From Sphingobacteriales bacterium (GTDB lineage Bacteria; Bacteroidota; Bacteroidia; Chitinophagales; Chitinophagaceae): DNA of 64,000 nucleotides. The stretch covers positions 121,180-185,179 of the forward strand of contig JAHEBJ010000002.1 in assembly GCA_024642285.1 (NCBI GenBank), written 5' to 3'. Below are positions 9,905 to 17,819 of this stretch, piece by piece (position 1 is the first letter of the stretch; each line of letters opens with the position of its first letter). Both the position numbers and the translations under genes were made by a program. Under the pieces are notes generated by a model. The model worked only from the letters and a program-made list of their open reading frames with translations, was not told the DNA's origin and ran no database searches.

Positions 9905-10540
9905 TTAAAAAAAAGGATTGTACTTTTTCTCCTCTCCAATGGTGGTATCGGGGCCATGACCACTGTACACTTTGGTGGCATCAGGTAAAACAAATAATTT
10001 CTCCCTGATATTTTTGATAAGGGTCTCATGACTTCCACCGGGTAGATCCGTTCGACCAATACTCCGGTTGAACAACACATCACCACTGATAATAAAATTT
10101 TGTAAGGTGCAGTAAAAACAAATATGGCCGGGAGAATGCCCCGGCGCTTCAATCACTTTAAGCTCATCATCTCCCAATTTAACTGTATCTCCTTCCATTA
10201 AATAAATAAATTCACCTGAATAATTATCAAAGGGCATATTATACATGAGACCAGATGTGGGAGCATAGTCCAGCAGTTTTATTTCCTTTTGATGAAGGTG
10301 AAGCCTAAGCCCATAGGTGTCGGCAATAAACTTATTGCCAAAAACATGATCCAGGTGACAATGGGTATTAAGCAGCATCTGTGGCTGTAAATTACTCTCT
10401 GTAATAAAACGCATAAGCTCATCTTTTTCTTCGGGAAAGTAACAGCCGGGGTCTATTATTGCACATTCGCCAGTCTCATTATAGAGTAAATACGTATTTT
10501 CCTGTATAGGACTAAAGACAAAGGATTTTATTTTTAACAT
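9905..10540 (-). CDS. MBL-fold metallo-hydrolase (glyoxalase II-like)
   Basis: NTHCHLDHVFG, APGHSPGHICFY, SGDVLFNRSIGRTDLPGG, VYSGHGPDTTIGEEK. Confidence 0.92.
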   Translation of the reverse strand: MLKIKSFVFSPIQENTYLLYNETGECAIIDPGCYFPEEKDELMRFITESNLQPQMLLNTHCHLDHVFGNKFIADTYGLRLHLHQKEIKLLDYAPTSGLMYNMPFDNYSGEFIYLMEGDTVKLGDDELKVIEAPGHSPGHICFYCTLQNFIISGDVLFNRSIGRTDLPGGSHETLIKNIREKLFVLPDATKVYSGHGPDTTIGEEKKYNPFF

Positions 10541-10613
10541 AATGAGAATTAAATTGTTTTTTAATGATTAAACTGAATAAAGTAATTTTAATACTCAATA
10601 TCAATATTTACAC

Positions 10614-13600
10614 ATGGCAAAGTTCAGCAGAATATCTCTAATTTCCTTTTTCATTATTATAAGCGCTTCCGTAGCAAATGCACAAGTGAATGCTGTTGAG
10701 TTTGGGAAAAACCGTGTTCAGTTCAAAAAATTCAAATGGAACTATTACCAGACACGCAATTTCAATATATACTATTACCAGAACGGAGAAGAGCTTGCCA
10801 AGTTTGTTGCCCAAAGTGCCGAAAAAGAATTACCTCAAATGGAAATGGCTGCTGAATACAGTTTGCAACGAAGGGCAAATCTTATTTTATATAATGAGTA
10901 TGCCGATATGCAGCAAAGCAATATTGGTTTGGGTATCGATTGGCAAAATAACGGAGGAACCAAGCTGGTGAACAATAAAATGGTCATCTATTTTGAAGCA
11001 GATCATGAAAAACTTAAAAATCAGGTTCGTAAAGGTATCGCACAGATATTGACCGAAAATAAATTATTTGGAGATGATATTGGAGAAATTGCAGGTAACC
11101 AGGCTTTGCTTGATCTTCCAAAATGGATGACCGACGGGTATATATCTTATCTGGCGCAAAACTGGAGCACTGAGCTGGATGATGAAATGAAAAGCGAAAT
11201 GCTTAGCGGTAAATACAACAAGTTCAGCAAATTTGCTTTTAGTAACCCGCTGCTTGCAGGGCATTCTTTTTGGTATTTTATTGAAGAGAAATACAAAAAA
11301 GAAAATGTAACCTATCTGCTCTATCTGACCACCTTGTATAAAAATCTAAACAAAGCATGTCTGCAGGTTTGTAAAAAGAAATTTAAAGATGTGCTCGCCG
11401 AGTTTATGGAGTACCAGGATGACAAATATTATAAGGACATCTCCAAAAGAAAACCTTACCCCAAGGGAAGTTATATTGATGGTTTTACAATTGACAACCG
11501 ACTGGATTATTTCCGTTTTAATGTAAATCCCAACAAGCGCAATAACTCCTATGTAGTCACTCAATTTAAAAAAGGCATTGTTCGGGTTATTTACAATGAT
11601 GATTTTGAAAATAAAACGCTGCTTAAATTCGGAGTACGCAGTTACAAGAATGAAATAAACCCTAATTACCCAATGATGGCCTGGGATCCAAAAGGAACAC
11701 GCTTTTCTGTACTGTATTCAAAGGAAGGAAAGCTAAATTTATTTGTTTACGACATCATCACAAGAGTAAAGCAATATAAAATTGACCTTACAAAAGTTTT
11801 TGACCAGGTTCAGGATATGAAGTATATGCTGAACAGCAATACCCTGTTGTTTACTGCTGTAAAAAATGGTCATACCGATATTTATACTTTTGAAATTCAA
11901 AATGAAAAAGTAAAACAGATCACCAACGATGTATACGATGACTTAGATGCTTCCTTTGTTGCTTTTCCAAACAAAACAGGTATCATCTTTGCCAGTAACC
12001 GTCCTTCGCCCTCTGCCAAATCAGGCGACACCATTTTACCAAGTGACAACCGTTACAACATTTTCTTAATTACAAATTTTGGCGACAAGCCAGAGCTGAA
12101 CCAAATCACACAGCTTTCTGATTTGAAATATGGCAATGCCCGTTCGCCCATGCAGTATAACGAAAATCATTTTACGTTTGTAAGTGATGAAAATGGTGTG
12201 GGTAATCGCTATGCCGGATTTTTCACTACCAAAAAAGAAGGGCTTGATACACTTGTATTGATCGATGATCTGATCATGCGGAATCCCTCAGCGAAAGAAG
12301 TGGACAGTGCCCTGCTGGTTTACAAGAAAACCGATGTTGATTCGGTTGCGGTGATTTCAATCTCCAGTGATTCGGCCTATACTTTTCCTTTAACCAACTA
12401 CCAGAGTACTCTTGCCGAAACAAGAATTGCCGGCGATAACAACCAGGTTAGTGAAGTTACCCGCCAAAGCGATGAAAAAACACTATACAAACTAAAGATT
12501 GACGAAAATGTATTACGCCGCCGGAATGTAACGGCCCAGCCAACAGAATACAATAAAAAACTAAGGGCTCAGTACCAGGATACTGCAGCCATCAATAAAT
12601 TTAAAGCAGAAGCGGATCCGGCAGTTAAAAAAACCGATGACTTTTTTCAAACCGAATTTGGGAATGATAAAAAAGACAGCACTAATACAACTACTACAAC
12701 TCCTGTGAAAGCAAGCAGGTACGATGTTTTAAGCACAATAAAAAAATACCGCTACAAGCCACCAAAGTTTTCAGTAGACTATGGTTCGGTTGGATTCAGC
12801 ACAGGCGTGCTGATAAACCGCTATCAACCATACCAGGGCGGAGCAGGACCAATCATGCTCAACTCTGGCAGTGTACTTAACGGACTTATCCGTTTGGGTA
12901 CAGCTGAGTTGCTTGAAGACATCAGGGTTACCGGAGGATTCAGAATAGGATCTAACCTGAAAGACAATGAGTGGTTCATGAGTTACCAGAATTATAAACG
13001 CCGTATAGATTGGGGCGGATCTTACTATCGTAATGTGCAGGAAGGCGTTGACCGCACCCAAAGCTTTTTCGGACGCACCTACACCAATTTGTATCAGGTT
13101 AATTTTTCATATCCCTTTGATGTAAGCAGGAGCTTTCGTTTAACAACAGGAATAAGGTCGGATAAATTTGTTACTGCATCCCTCAATCCAAACACGCTTA
13201 AAAGAGCGGACGAAAAAACGATTTATTCAACAACCCGTTTGGAGTATGTCTATGATAACAGTTTAAACCCGGCCATGAATATCTGGAATGGTTTACGTTA
13301 CAAATTGTTTATAGACTGGAACAGCCAGATCAATAAATATGATTCGGCTTTTGTTGACGGTCCCACAACTTTTAATTTGGGATTTGATGTGCGTTACTAC
13401 TACCCGATCTATCGCAACTTTATATGGGCCGGAAGAGCGGCTGGTGATTTCAGCTGGGGTAATCAAAAGATGATCTATTATCTGGGTGGCGTTGATGGCT
13501 GGCTGATGTTTGGTCAGAATCAGAAATTTGATCCTGGTACCAACCAACTGATCAAAGAGAGATATTTCAATACCGGTAATCCACCTGCCAACGATGTGAA

Positions 13601-14015
13601 TTATGCATTTCAAAGTCTTGCGGTGAACATGCGTGGATTTATTCAGAATGTTGCCAATGGAAATAATGCTGTGGTGATAAACAGTGAGTTCAGATTGCCG
13701 ATAGTTTCTACATTTTTTAACCGAACGATTAACAATTCTTTCCTGAATAATTTTCAGATCATTCAGTTTATTGATTTTGGAACAGCCTGGAACGGAGCGT
13801 ATAACAAAATAAAACGCCCTGATGTAGTTTACGGCGCACCCCCGGTGCAGGTAAAAGTTAAGGCTGGTGGCCTTGGACCTTTTGCAGGTGGTTATGGTTT
13901 TGGTGCCCGAAGCACGCTGCTTGGTTATTTTGTAAAATATGATGTTGCCTGGCCAATGAATGGTTTCTTTAAAGGCAAGCCCATCATGTATGTGGCCCTG
14001 GGACTGGATTTTTAA
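10614..14015 (+). CDS. Large outer-membrane protein: degenerate gluzincin-like N-terminus, TolB-like beta-propeller, C-terminal BamA-like beta-barrel
   Basis: Signal peptide; LPKWMTDGYISYL; TolB-like repeats (MMAWDPKGTRFSVLYSKEGKLNLFVYDI; GIIFASNRPSP); barrel-like C-terminus ending in LGLDF. Confidence 0.75.
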   Translation: MAKFSRISLISFFIIISASVANAQVNAVEFGKNRVQFKKFKWNYYQTRNFNIYYYQNGEELAKFVAQSAEKELPQMEMAAEYSLQRRANLILYNEYADMQQSNIGLGIDWQNNGGTKLVNNKMVIYFEADHEKLKNQVRKGIAQILTENKLFGDDIGEIAGNQALLDLPKWMTDGYISYLAQNWSTELDDEMKSEMLSGKYNKFSKFAFSNPLLAGHSFWYFIEEKYKKENVTYLLYLTTLYKNLNKACLQVCKKKFKDVLAEFMEYQDDKYYKDISKRKPYPKGSYIDGFTIDNRLDYFRFNVNPNKRNNSYVVTQFKKGIVRVIYNDDFENKTLLKFGVRSYKNEINPNYPMMAWDPKGTRFSVLYSKEGKLNLFVYDIITRVKQYKIDLTKVFDQVQDMKYMLNSNTLLFTAVKNGHTDIYTFEIQNEKVKQITNDVYDDLDASFVAFPNKTGIIFASNRPSPSAKSGDTILPSDNRYNIFLITNFGDKPELNQITQLSDLKYGNARSPMQYNENHFTFVSDENGVGNRYAGFFTTKKEGLDTLVLIDDLIMRNPSAKEVDSALLVYKKTDVDSVAVISISSDSAYTFPLTNYQSTLAETRIAGDNNQVSEVTRQSDEKTLYKLKIDENVLRRRNVTAQPTEYNKKLRAQYQDTAAINKFKAEADPAVKKTDDFFQTEFGNDKKDSTNTTTTTPVKASRYDVLSTIKKYRYKPPKFSVDYGSVGFSTGVLINRYQPYQGGAGPIMLNSGSVLNGLIRLGTAELLEDIRVTGGFRIGSNLKDNEWFMSYQNYKRRIDWGGSYYRNVQEGVDRTQSFFGRTYTNLYQVNFSYPFDVSRSFRLTTGIRSDKFVTASLNPNTLKRADEKTIYSTTRLEYVYDNSLNPAMNIWNGLRYKLFIDWNSQINKYDSAFVDGPTTFNLGFDVRYYYPIYRNFIWAGRAAGDFSWGNQKMIYYLGGVDGWLMFGQNQKFDPGTNQLIKERYFNTGNPPANDVNYAFQSLAVNMRGFIQNVANGNNAVVINSEFRLPIVSTFFNRTINNSFLNNFQIIQFIDFGTAWNGAYNKIKRPDVVYGAPPVQVKVKAGGLGPFAGGYGFGARSTLLGYFVKYDVAWPMNGFFKGKPIMYVALGLDF

Positions 14016-14035
14016 TTTTTCAGAAATTACTAGTA

Positions 14036-14071
14036 AAAAAATGCCTGGTTTAACTACCCGGGCATTTTTTT
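14036..14071. terminator. Bidirectional terminator between convergent genes
   Basis: aaaaaatgcctggtttaactacccgggcatttttt. Confidence 0.65.
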
Positions 14072-14100
14072 AGTTTGCTTAGTTTCTACCAACATAATTT

Positions 14101-15675
14101 TCAGTAAAGCTTTGAAATACCGGTGCTTTCCAGATTCTTTTTTACATAATTATCTGAGGCATTCCAGGACAGCCAGGTATATTTTTTCTGCTCTTCAAAA
14201 AAATCCTGCTTACGCATTTCAAACATCTGCAAAGGCGAAAGACCTGAGCGATAGAACAATTCACCTTCGCCATTTATTACCGTGGTTTTTGCAGACAAAA
14301 CATCTTTGTTTTGTTCTAACAATGGCAATATTTTGTCCGACAGCGTCAACAAAAATTTCACATCAAGCGGTACGTTATTTTTGTGTGTCAGGTTATAGCT
14401 GGCAATAGTTTCATCCCAGTGAACACAAGATGCAACGACCAACATGCCTATTGCAAACCAACCATTCACACGCCAAAGATAATAACCGGTTTTACGCTTG
14501 TGAATCTTGATAAAAACGGTAATCAATCCAAACAACACCATCAACAGGAAAACCAGCACGCCAATTCGTTTATAGGCAAGTCCCATATGTTCAATATAGT
14601 AGTAGTCACGCAGTAAAACAGAAACTACTAAAATGACATTCTGAAATATCCAGCCATATGCACCATGTCGCAACCATTTATTCCTTTTATAAAAATTAAG
14701 ATTTCCCCGGAAGAAAAATAAGAGTACCATCATGGCCAGTACAATTGAAAAAATCAGCATACCTGCACCCTCATGCACATACTCGGTGAGATTAATATTG
14801 TTGTTATAGCTGGAGCCAAACCAAACATATATTATATCGATCCCGTTTATTATTAACAACAAAAGGTTAAGCATTGCCAGACTGATAATGCCAACTGTAT
14901 TTTCGTTACGTAAAGCCATTATACCGTTTGCAAAACGGCCCATAAATAAGGTAAGCATATCAAAAAAAGCTGAAGCTTTCCACGCTTTCAGGTCATGCTT
15001 TTTACGTAACATATCGTTCCTTTTCGAAAATTCATTTTCCGAAAAAATATTGCTCCGCATCTTAAGTAATAAACCACCCGAAACAAACAGCCCGAGCATT
15101 AAGAAACCAAACCGCTCCCAGTTAAACCACTCAAAAAACCGGCTGAAGAACTTTTTGAGGGCAATGCCAATATCGTTTACTACATCATTAAATACTGAAT
15201 TAGAAAATGAGTAAATGGTAAAGAATATCGCCATGATCATAAGGGGGATAACTGTAAAACGAAGCGCCTTCGTAATTCCCGGGTATTTGATTTCATTGCT
15301 TTTGACCTGCCGAATGTCTTCTAAAAAAGAAAAAACAAACAACAAATAATTTCCAACGGCAGATGCCGCTGCGTACCAAACCGAGCGATGCAGGAACTGT
15401 ACAAAAACCACAACCAGCAGTAGCGTTGCACCAAACGCTAGCTTGCTTAATAACGTGTTATGAATGACAAGTGTTACAACTGTTACAGTGTGGGCAAGCA
15501 AAAGCCATTTCATTCCGGGTTTGGTAAATGCTGCCGGGTACAGATAAAAAACTGACAACAGAATAAAAGCAGCAAACAGCAATGCATTAACAGCTATTTT
15601 CTCCTGCCAGAAAATAATGTTAAACAGGACAGCTCCTGCAAACAACAGGAATAGTTTAATTGTGGCGGTTTTCAT
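14101..15675 (-). CDS. DUF4173-like multi-TM membrane protein
   Basis: About 12 predicted TM segments; pattern resembles DUF4173 (RINGWF-like YYLWRVNGWFAIGM, DYYYIEHMGLAYKRIGV). Start at ATG 15675 preferred. Confidence 0.75.
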   Translation of the reverse strand: MKTATIKLFLLFAGAVLFNIIFWQEKIAVNALLFAAFILLSVFYLYPAAFTKPGMKWLLLAHTVTVVTLVIHNTLLSKLAFGATLLLVVVFVQFLHRSVWYAAASAVGNYLLFVFSFLEDIRQVKSNEIKYPGITKALRFTVIPLMIMAIFFTIYSFSNSVFNDVVNDIGIALKKFFSRFFEWFNWERFGFLMLGLFVSGGLLLKMRSNIFSENEFSKRNDMLRKKHDLKAWKASAFFDMLTLFMGRFANGIMALRNENTVGIISLAMLNLLLLIINGIDIIYVWFGSSYNNNINLTEYVHEGAGMLIFSIVLAMMVLLFFFRGNLNFYKRNKWLRHGAYGWIFQNVILVVSVLLRDYYYIEHMGLAYKRIGVLVFLLMVLFGLITVFIKIHKRKTGYYLWRVNGWFAIGMLVVASCVHWDETIASYNLTHKNNVPLDVKFLLTLSDKILPLLEQNKDVLSAKTTVINGEGELFYRSGLSPLQMFEMRKQDFFEEQKKYTWLSWNASDNYVKKNLESTGISKLY

Positions 15676-15741
15676 GATTATTTTTTTAAAAGTTGAATAA
15701 ATAAAAGCTGTACGCAATAGATGTAAGCCATCAGCAGAAGG

Positions 15742-16236
15742 TTAATTTTTTTCATGTTGATTAATTTTAAAAATCAGTGATTCGGTAGATTCTTCTATGA
15801 TGTTGAACCAATTCCGGTTTTTTATCCCATTACTTTTTCTCCCTCTGATAAAAGCTCGCCGGAACTTGGTCCAGAACTCTGGCATAATAACAAACCCAAA
15901 CAAAACAGTGGCAGCCACAGGAAATGAAATATGCTCATTACCAAGTATAAAACACTGAAGGCAAACTTCACCTTCGTCGGTAGTATCATATTCCAGTAAA
16001 ATATGCTTGATATCATGCCTGGCATGGTAAGGCAGTAGTTTCAGGTATTTTTGTTCCAAAAACCTGGTAAGATCAAAACCTAATGTGCCTGCAGGAAAAT
16101 TACAGAGTTCGCCAGCCGTAAACGTTATCGGTTGTGGTTTACGGACAAATCGCAGTACAGGCAATACCATATTGTGAGTTAGAAAAACCAACAGCCTGGC
16201 TCTTAAACGGATTAATATATTGTAAGATTTATGCAT
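15742..16236 (-). CDS. Coq4-like family protein
   Basis: Contains HDIKH-(11 aa)-E, i.e. HDxxHx11E, followed by GEVCLQCFILGN..., the Coq4 metal-binding motif layout. Confidence 0.7.
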   Translation of the reverse strand: MHKSYNILIRLRARLLVFLTHNMVLPVLRFVRKPQPITFTAGELCNFPAGTLGFDLTRFLEQKYLKLLPYHARHDIKHILLEYDTTDEGEVCLQCFILGNEHISFPVAATVLFGFVIMPEFWTKFRRAFIRGRKSNGIKNRNWFNIIEESTESLIFKINQHEKN

Positions 16237-16642
16237 TGGCTTTAATATGTTTCCTAACTGTTAAAACAGAAGTGAATGCCGACACTATAATGCTCAATGC
16301 CACGAAATAACGCGTATTCATAAAACCCGTTCCAATTGTAAAAACAAAGAACAAAGCTGCAGCAATTGACAAGCATAATGTGGTGCTCAAAACAAATTGA
16401 AATAAAGAATCTCCAGTGCTTCCATTCAATTGGCTAACTATGGTTACAAACCAGGTAATACCTACAAATGGAATACTAAAAAGAAAAGAAAAAACAATTG
16501 AAAACAGGAATTCTTCCATATCCGGACTCTTAGCGGAGCGTTCAAAAAAAGCGATGGTAGCGCCACTCAATAAACCGTTTAAAACAGAAGCAATAAGCCA
16601 GACTACAAAAAATATTAAGGTAGTTTTTAAATATTTTATCAT
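16229..16642 (-). CDS. Four-TM hypothetical membrane protein
   Basis: 137-aa hydrophobic ORF overlapping the Coq4-like gene start; preceded by palindromic operator. Confidence 0.6.
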   Translation of the reverse strand: MIKYLKTTLIFFVVWLIASVLNGLLSGATIAFFERSAKSPDMEEFLFSIVFSFLFSIPFVGITWFVTIVSQLNGSTGDSLFQFVLSTTLCLSIAAALFFVFTIGTGFMNTRYFVALSIIVSAFTSVLTVRKHIKANA

Positions 16643-16652
16643 AATTTAAAAG

Positions 16653-16671
16653 TACTTTGTATTACAAAGTA
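16653..16671. promoter_or_regulatory. Palindromic operator candidate, copy 1
   Basis: TACTTTGTA-T-TACAAAGTA, 19-bp perfect odd palindrome, 10 nt upstream of the ATG at 16642 (minus). Confidence 0.75.
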
Positions 16672-16686
16672 TAGGTGCAAAAAAAA

Positions 16687-16986
16687 TTATTTTACCGATC
16701 CTATCATTTTCGTCAATGCATCAAGGTGCTGCGTAAATTCCTTCTCTCCTGCTTTTGTTATGGAATAAGTCGTGTTTGTCTTCCGGCCAATAAAACCCTT
16801 TTGAAATTTAATAAATCCGCTTTCTTCCAGTGTTTTCAAATGACTGGCCAAATTGCCGTCAGTTATATCAAGTAATTCTTTCAGTTCATTAAAACTTACC
16901 GAATCGTTCACCATCAGTGCACTCATAATGCCCAGGCGGATACGACTGTCAAAAATTTTATTCAGATTTTCTATCGGATTCTTCAT
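16687..16986 (-). CDS. Winged-helix transcriptional regulator (HTH_34-type, ArsR/MarR-like)
   Basis: MKNPIENLNKIFDSRIRLGIMSALMVNDSVSFNELKELLDITDGNLASHLKTLEESGFIKFQKGF... Confidence 0.88.
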   Translation of the reverse strand: MKNPIENLNKIFDSRIRLGIMSALMVNDSVSFNELKELLDITDGNLASHLKTLEESGFIKFQKGFIGRKTNTTYSITKAGEKEFTQHLDALTKMIGSVK

Positions 16987-16999
16987 CAGGTTTTTTCTT

Positions 17000-17632
17000 T
17001 TATTTCCTTTCGTATTTCCACCACATCATAGTACCATAAATAATATGCAATACACCAAAGCCCATCGCCCAAAACTGCAGGCCATAACCAACCCACCACA
17101 AATTAAAAAGCCCGAGAACAATTTGTCCGTAGCCCAGATATCTCACTTCACCCAGTGTATATTTACTGGCGTTAACCAATGCAAGGCCATAAAAAATCAA
17201 ACAGCCCGGTGCTACCAGCTGGTATTCGCCAAACTGCATCATGCGTATTAAAAATATACCGCCAACAAAAACCGGTATCATTGTGTTCCACAGCAATCGT
17301 ATGGTAGTGGTTCCCCACATTGGCGTACCGTTTTTTTTGCTGCGCAGATAAGTAAAAATAAAAGCCAGGCTAAAAGCCGCACAAAAGGTTAGCGTTGCAA
17401 TCCAAAAAAGGTTGTTTACCAACTCATCTCCTGCCGAATTAATGAGCAGTCCCAACTGGCAGTCGCCATTCACCCAGCAGTGAATTTCACGACTGGCAAA
17501 CCAGGCACCTGTAAGTGCACAAATACCAGCGGCAATTCCGCTTAAACCGCTAAGGCTGATAAAACGGCTGCTGCGTTCCATCATTTTTTTAATGTGTTGC
17601 AGATCTTCGAGGGGTTGTTGCTGTTTGTCCAT
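17000..17632 (-). CDS. Hypothetical membrane protein, first gene of the regulator operon
   Basis: MDKQQQPLEDLQHIKKMMERSSRFISLSGLSGIAAG... multi-TM; start moved to 17632 since the upstream extension overlaps the operator. Confidence 0.65.
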   Translation of the reverse strand: MDKQQQPLEDLQHIKKMMERSSRFISLSGLSGIAAGICALTGAWFASREIHCWVNGDCQLGLLINSAGDELVNNLFWIATLTFCAAFSLAFIFTYLRSKKNGTPMWGTTTIRLLWNTMIPVFVGGIFLIRMMQFGEYQLVAPGCLIFYGLALVNASKYTLGEVRYLGYGQIVLGLFNLWWVGYGLQFWAMGFGVLHIIYGTMMWWKYERK

Positions 17633-17641
17633 ATAAAAAGC

Positions 17642-17658
17642 ACTTTGTAATACAAAGT
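17642..17658. promoter_or_regulatory. Palindromic operator candidate, copy 2
   Basis: ACTTTGTA-A-TACAAAGT (minus strand ACTTTGTATTACAAAGT), 9 nt upstream of ATG 17632. Confidence 0.75.
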
Positions 17659-17819
17659 AAACATTTGATTTTGATTTGTGCAAATTAATTTTAAGGAATA
17701 TTCAATGTTTTAACACCCGGGCTTAATTCTTTGGTGTGATTGCAGTGGTAACATCAAATTAGACCCTATCTTTATTCCGCGTTCAACTATTCAGAAACTG
17801 CTAAACCTGACTTAATTAA

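Noticed and set aside
9787-10152. 121-aa minus-strand ORF
   Set aside because: Overlaps the metallo-hydrolase CDS in another frame on the same strand; no recognisable features.
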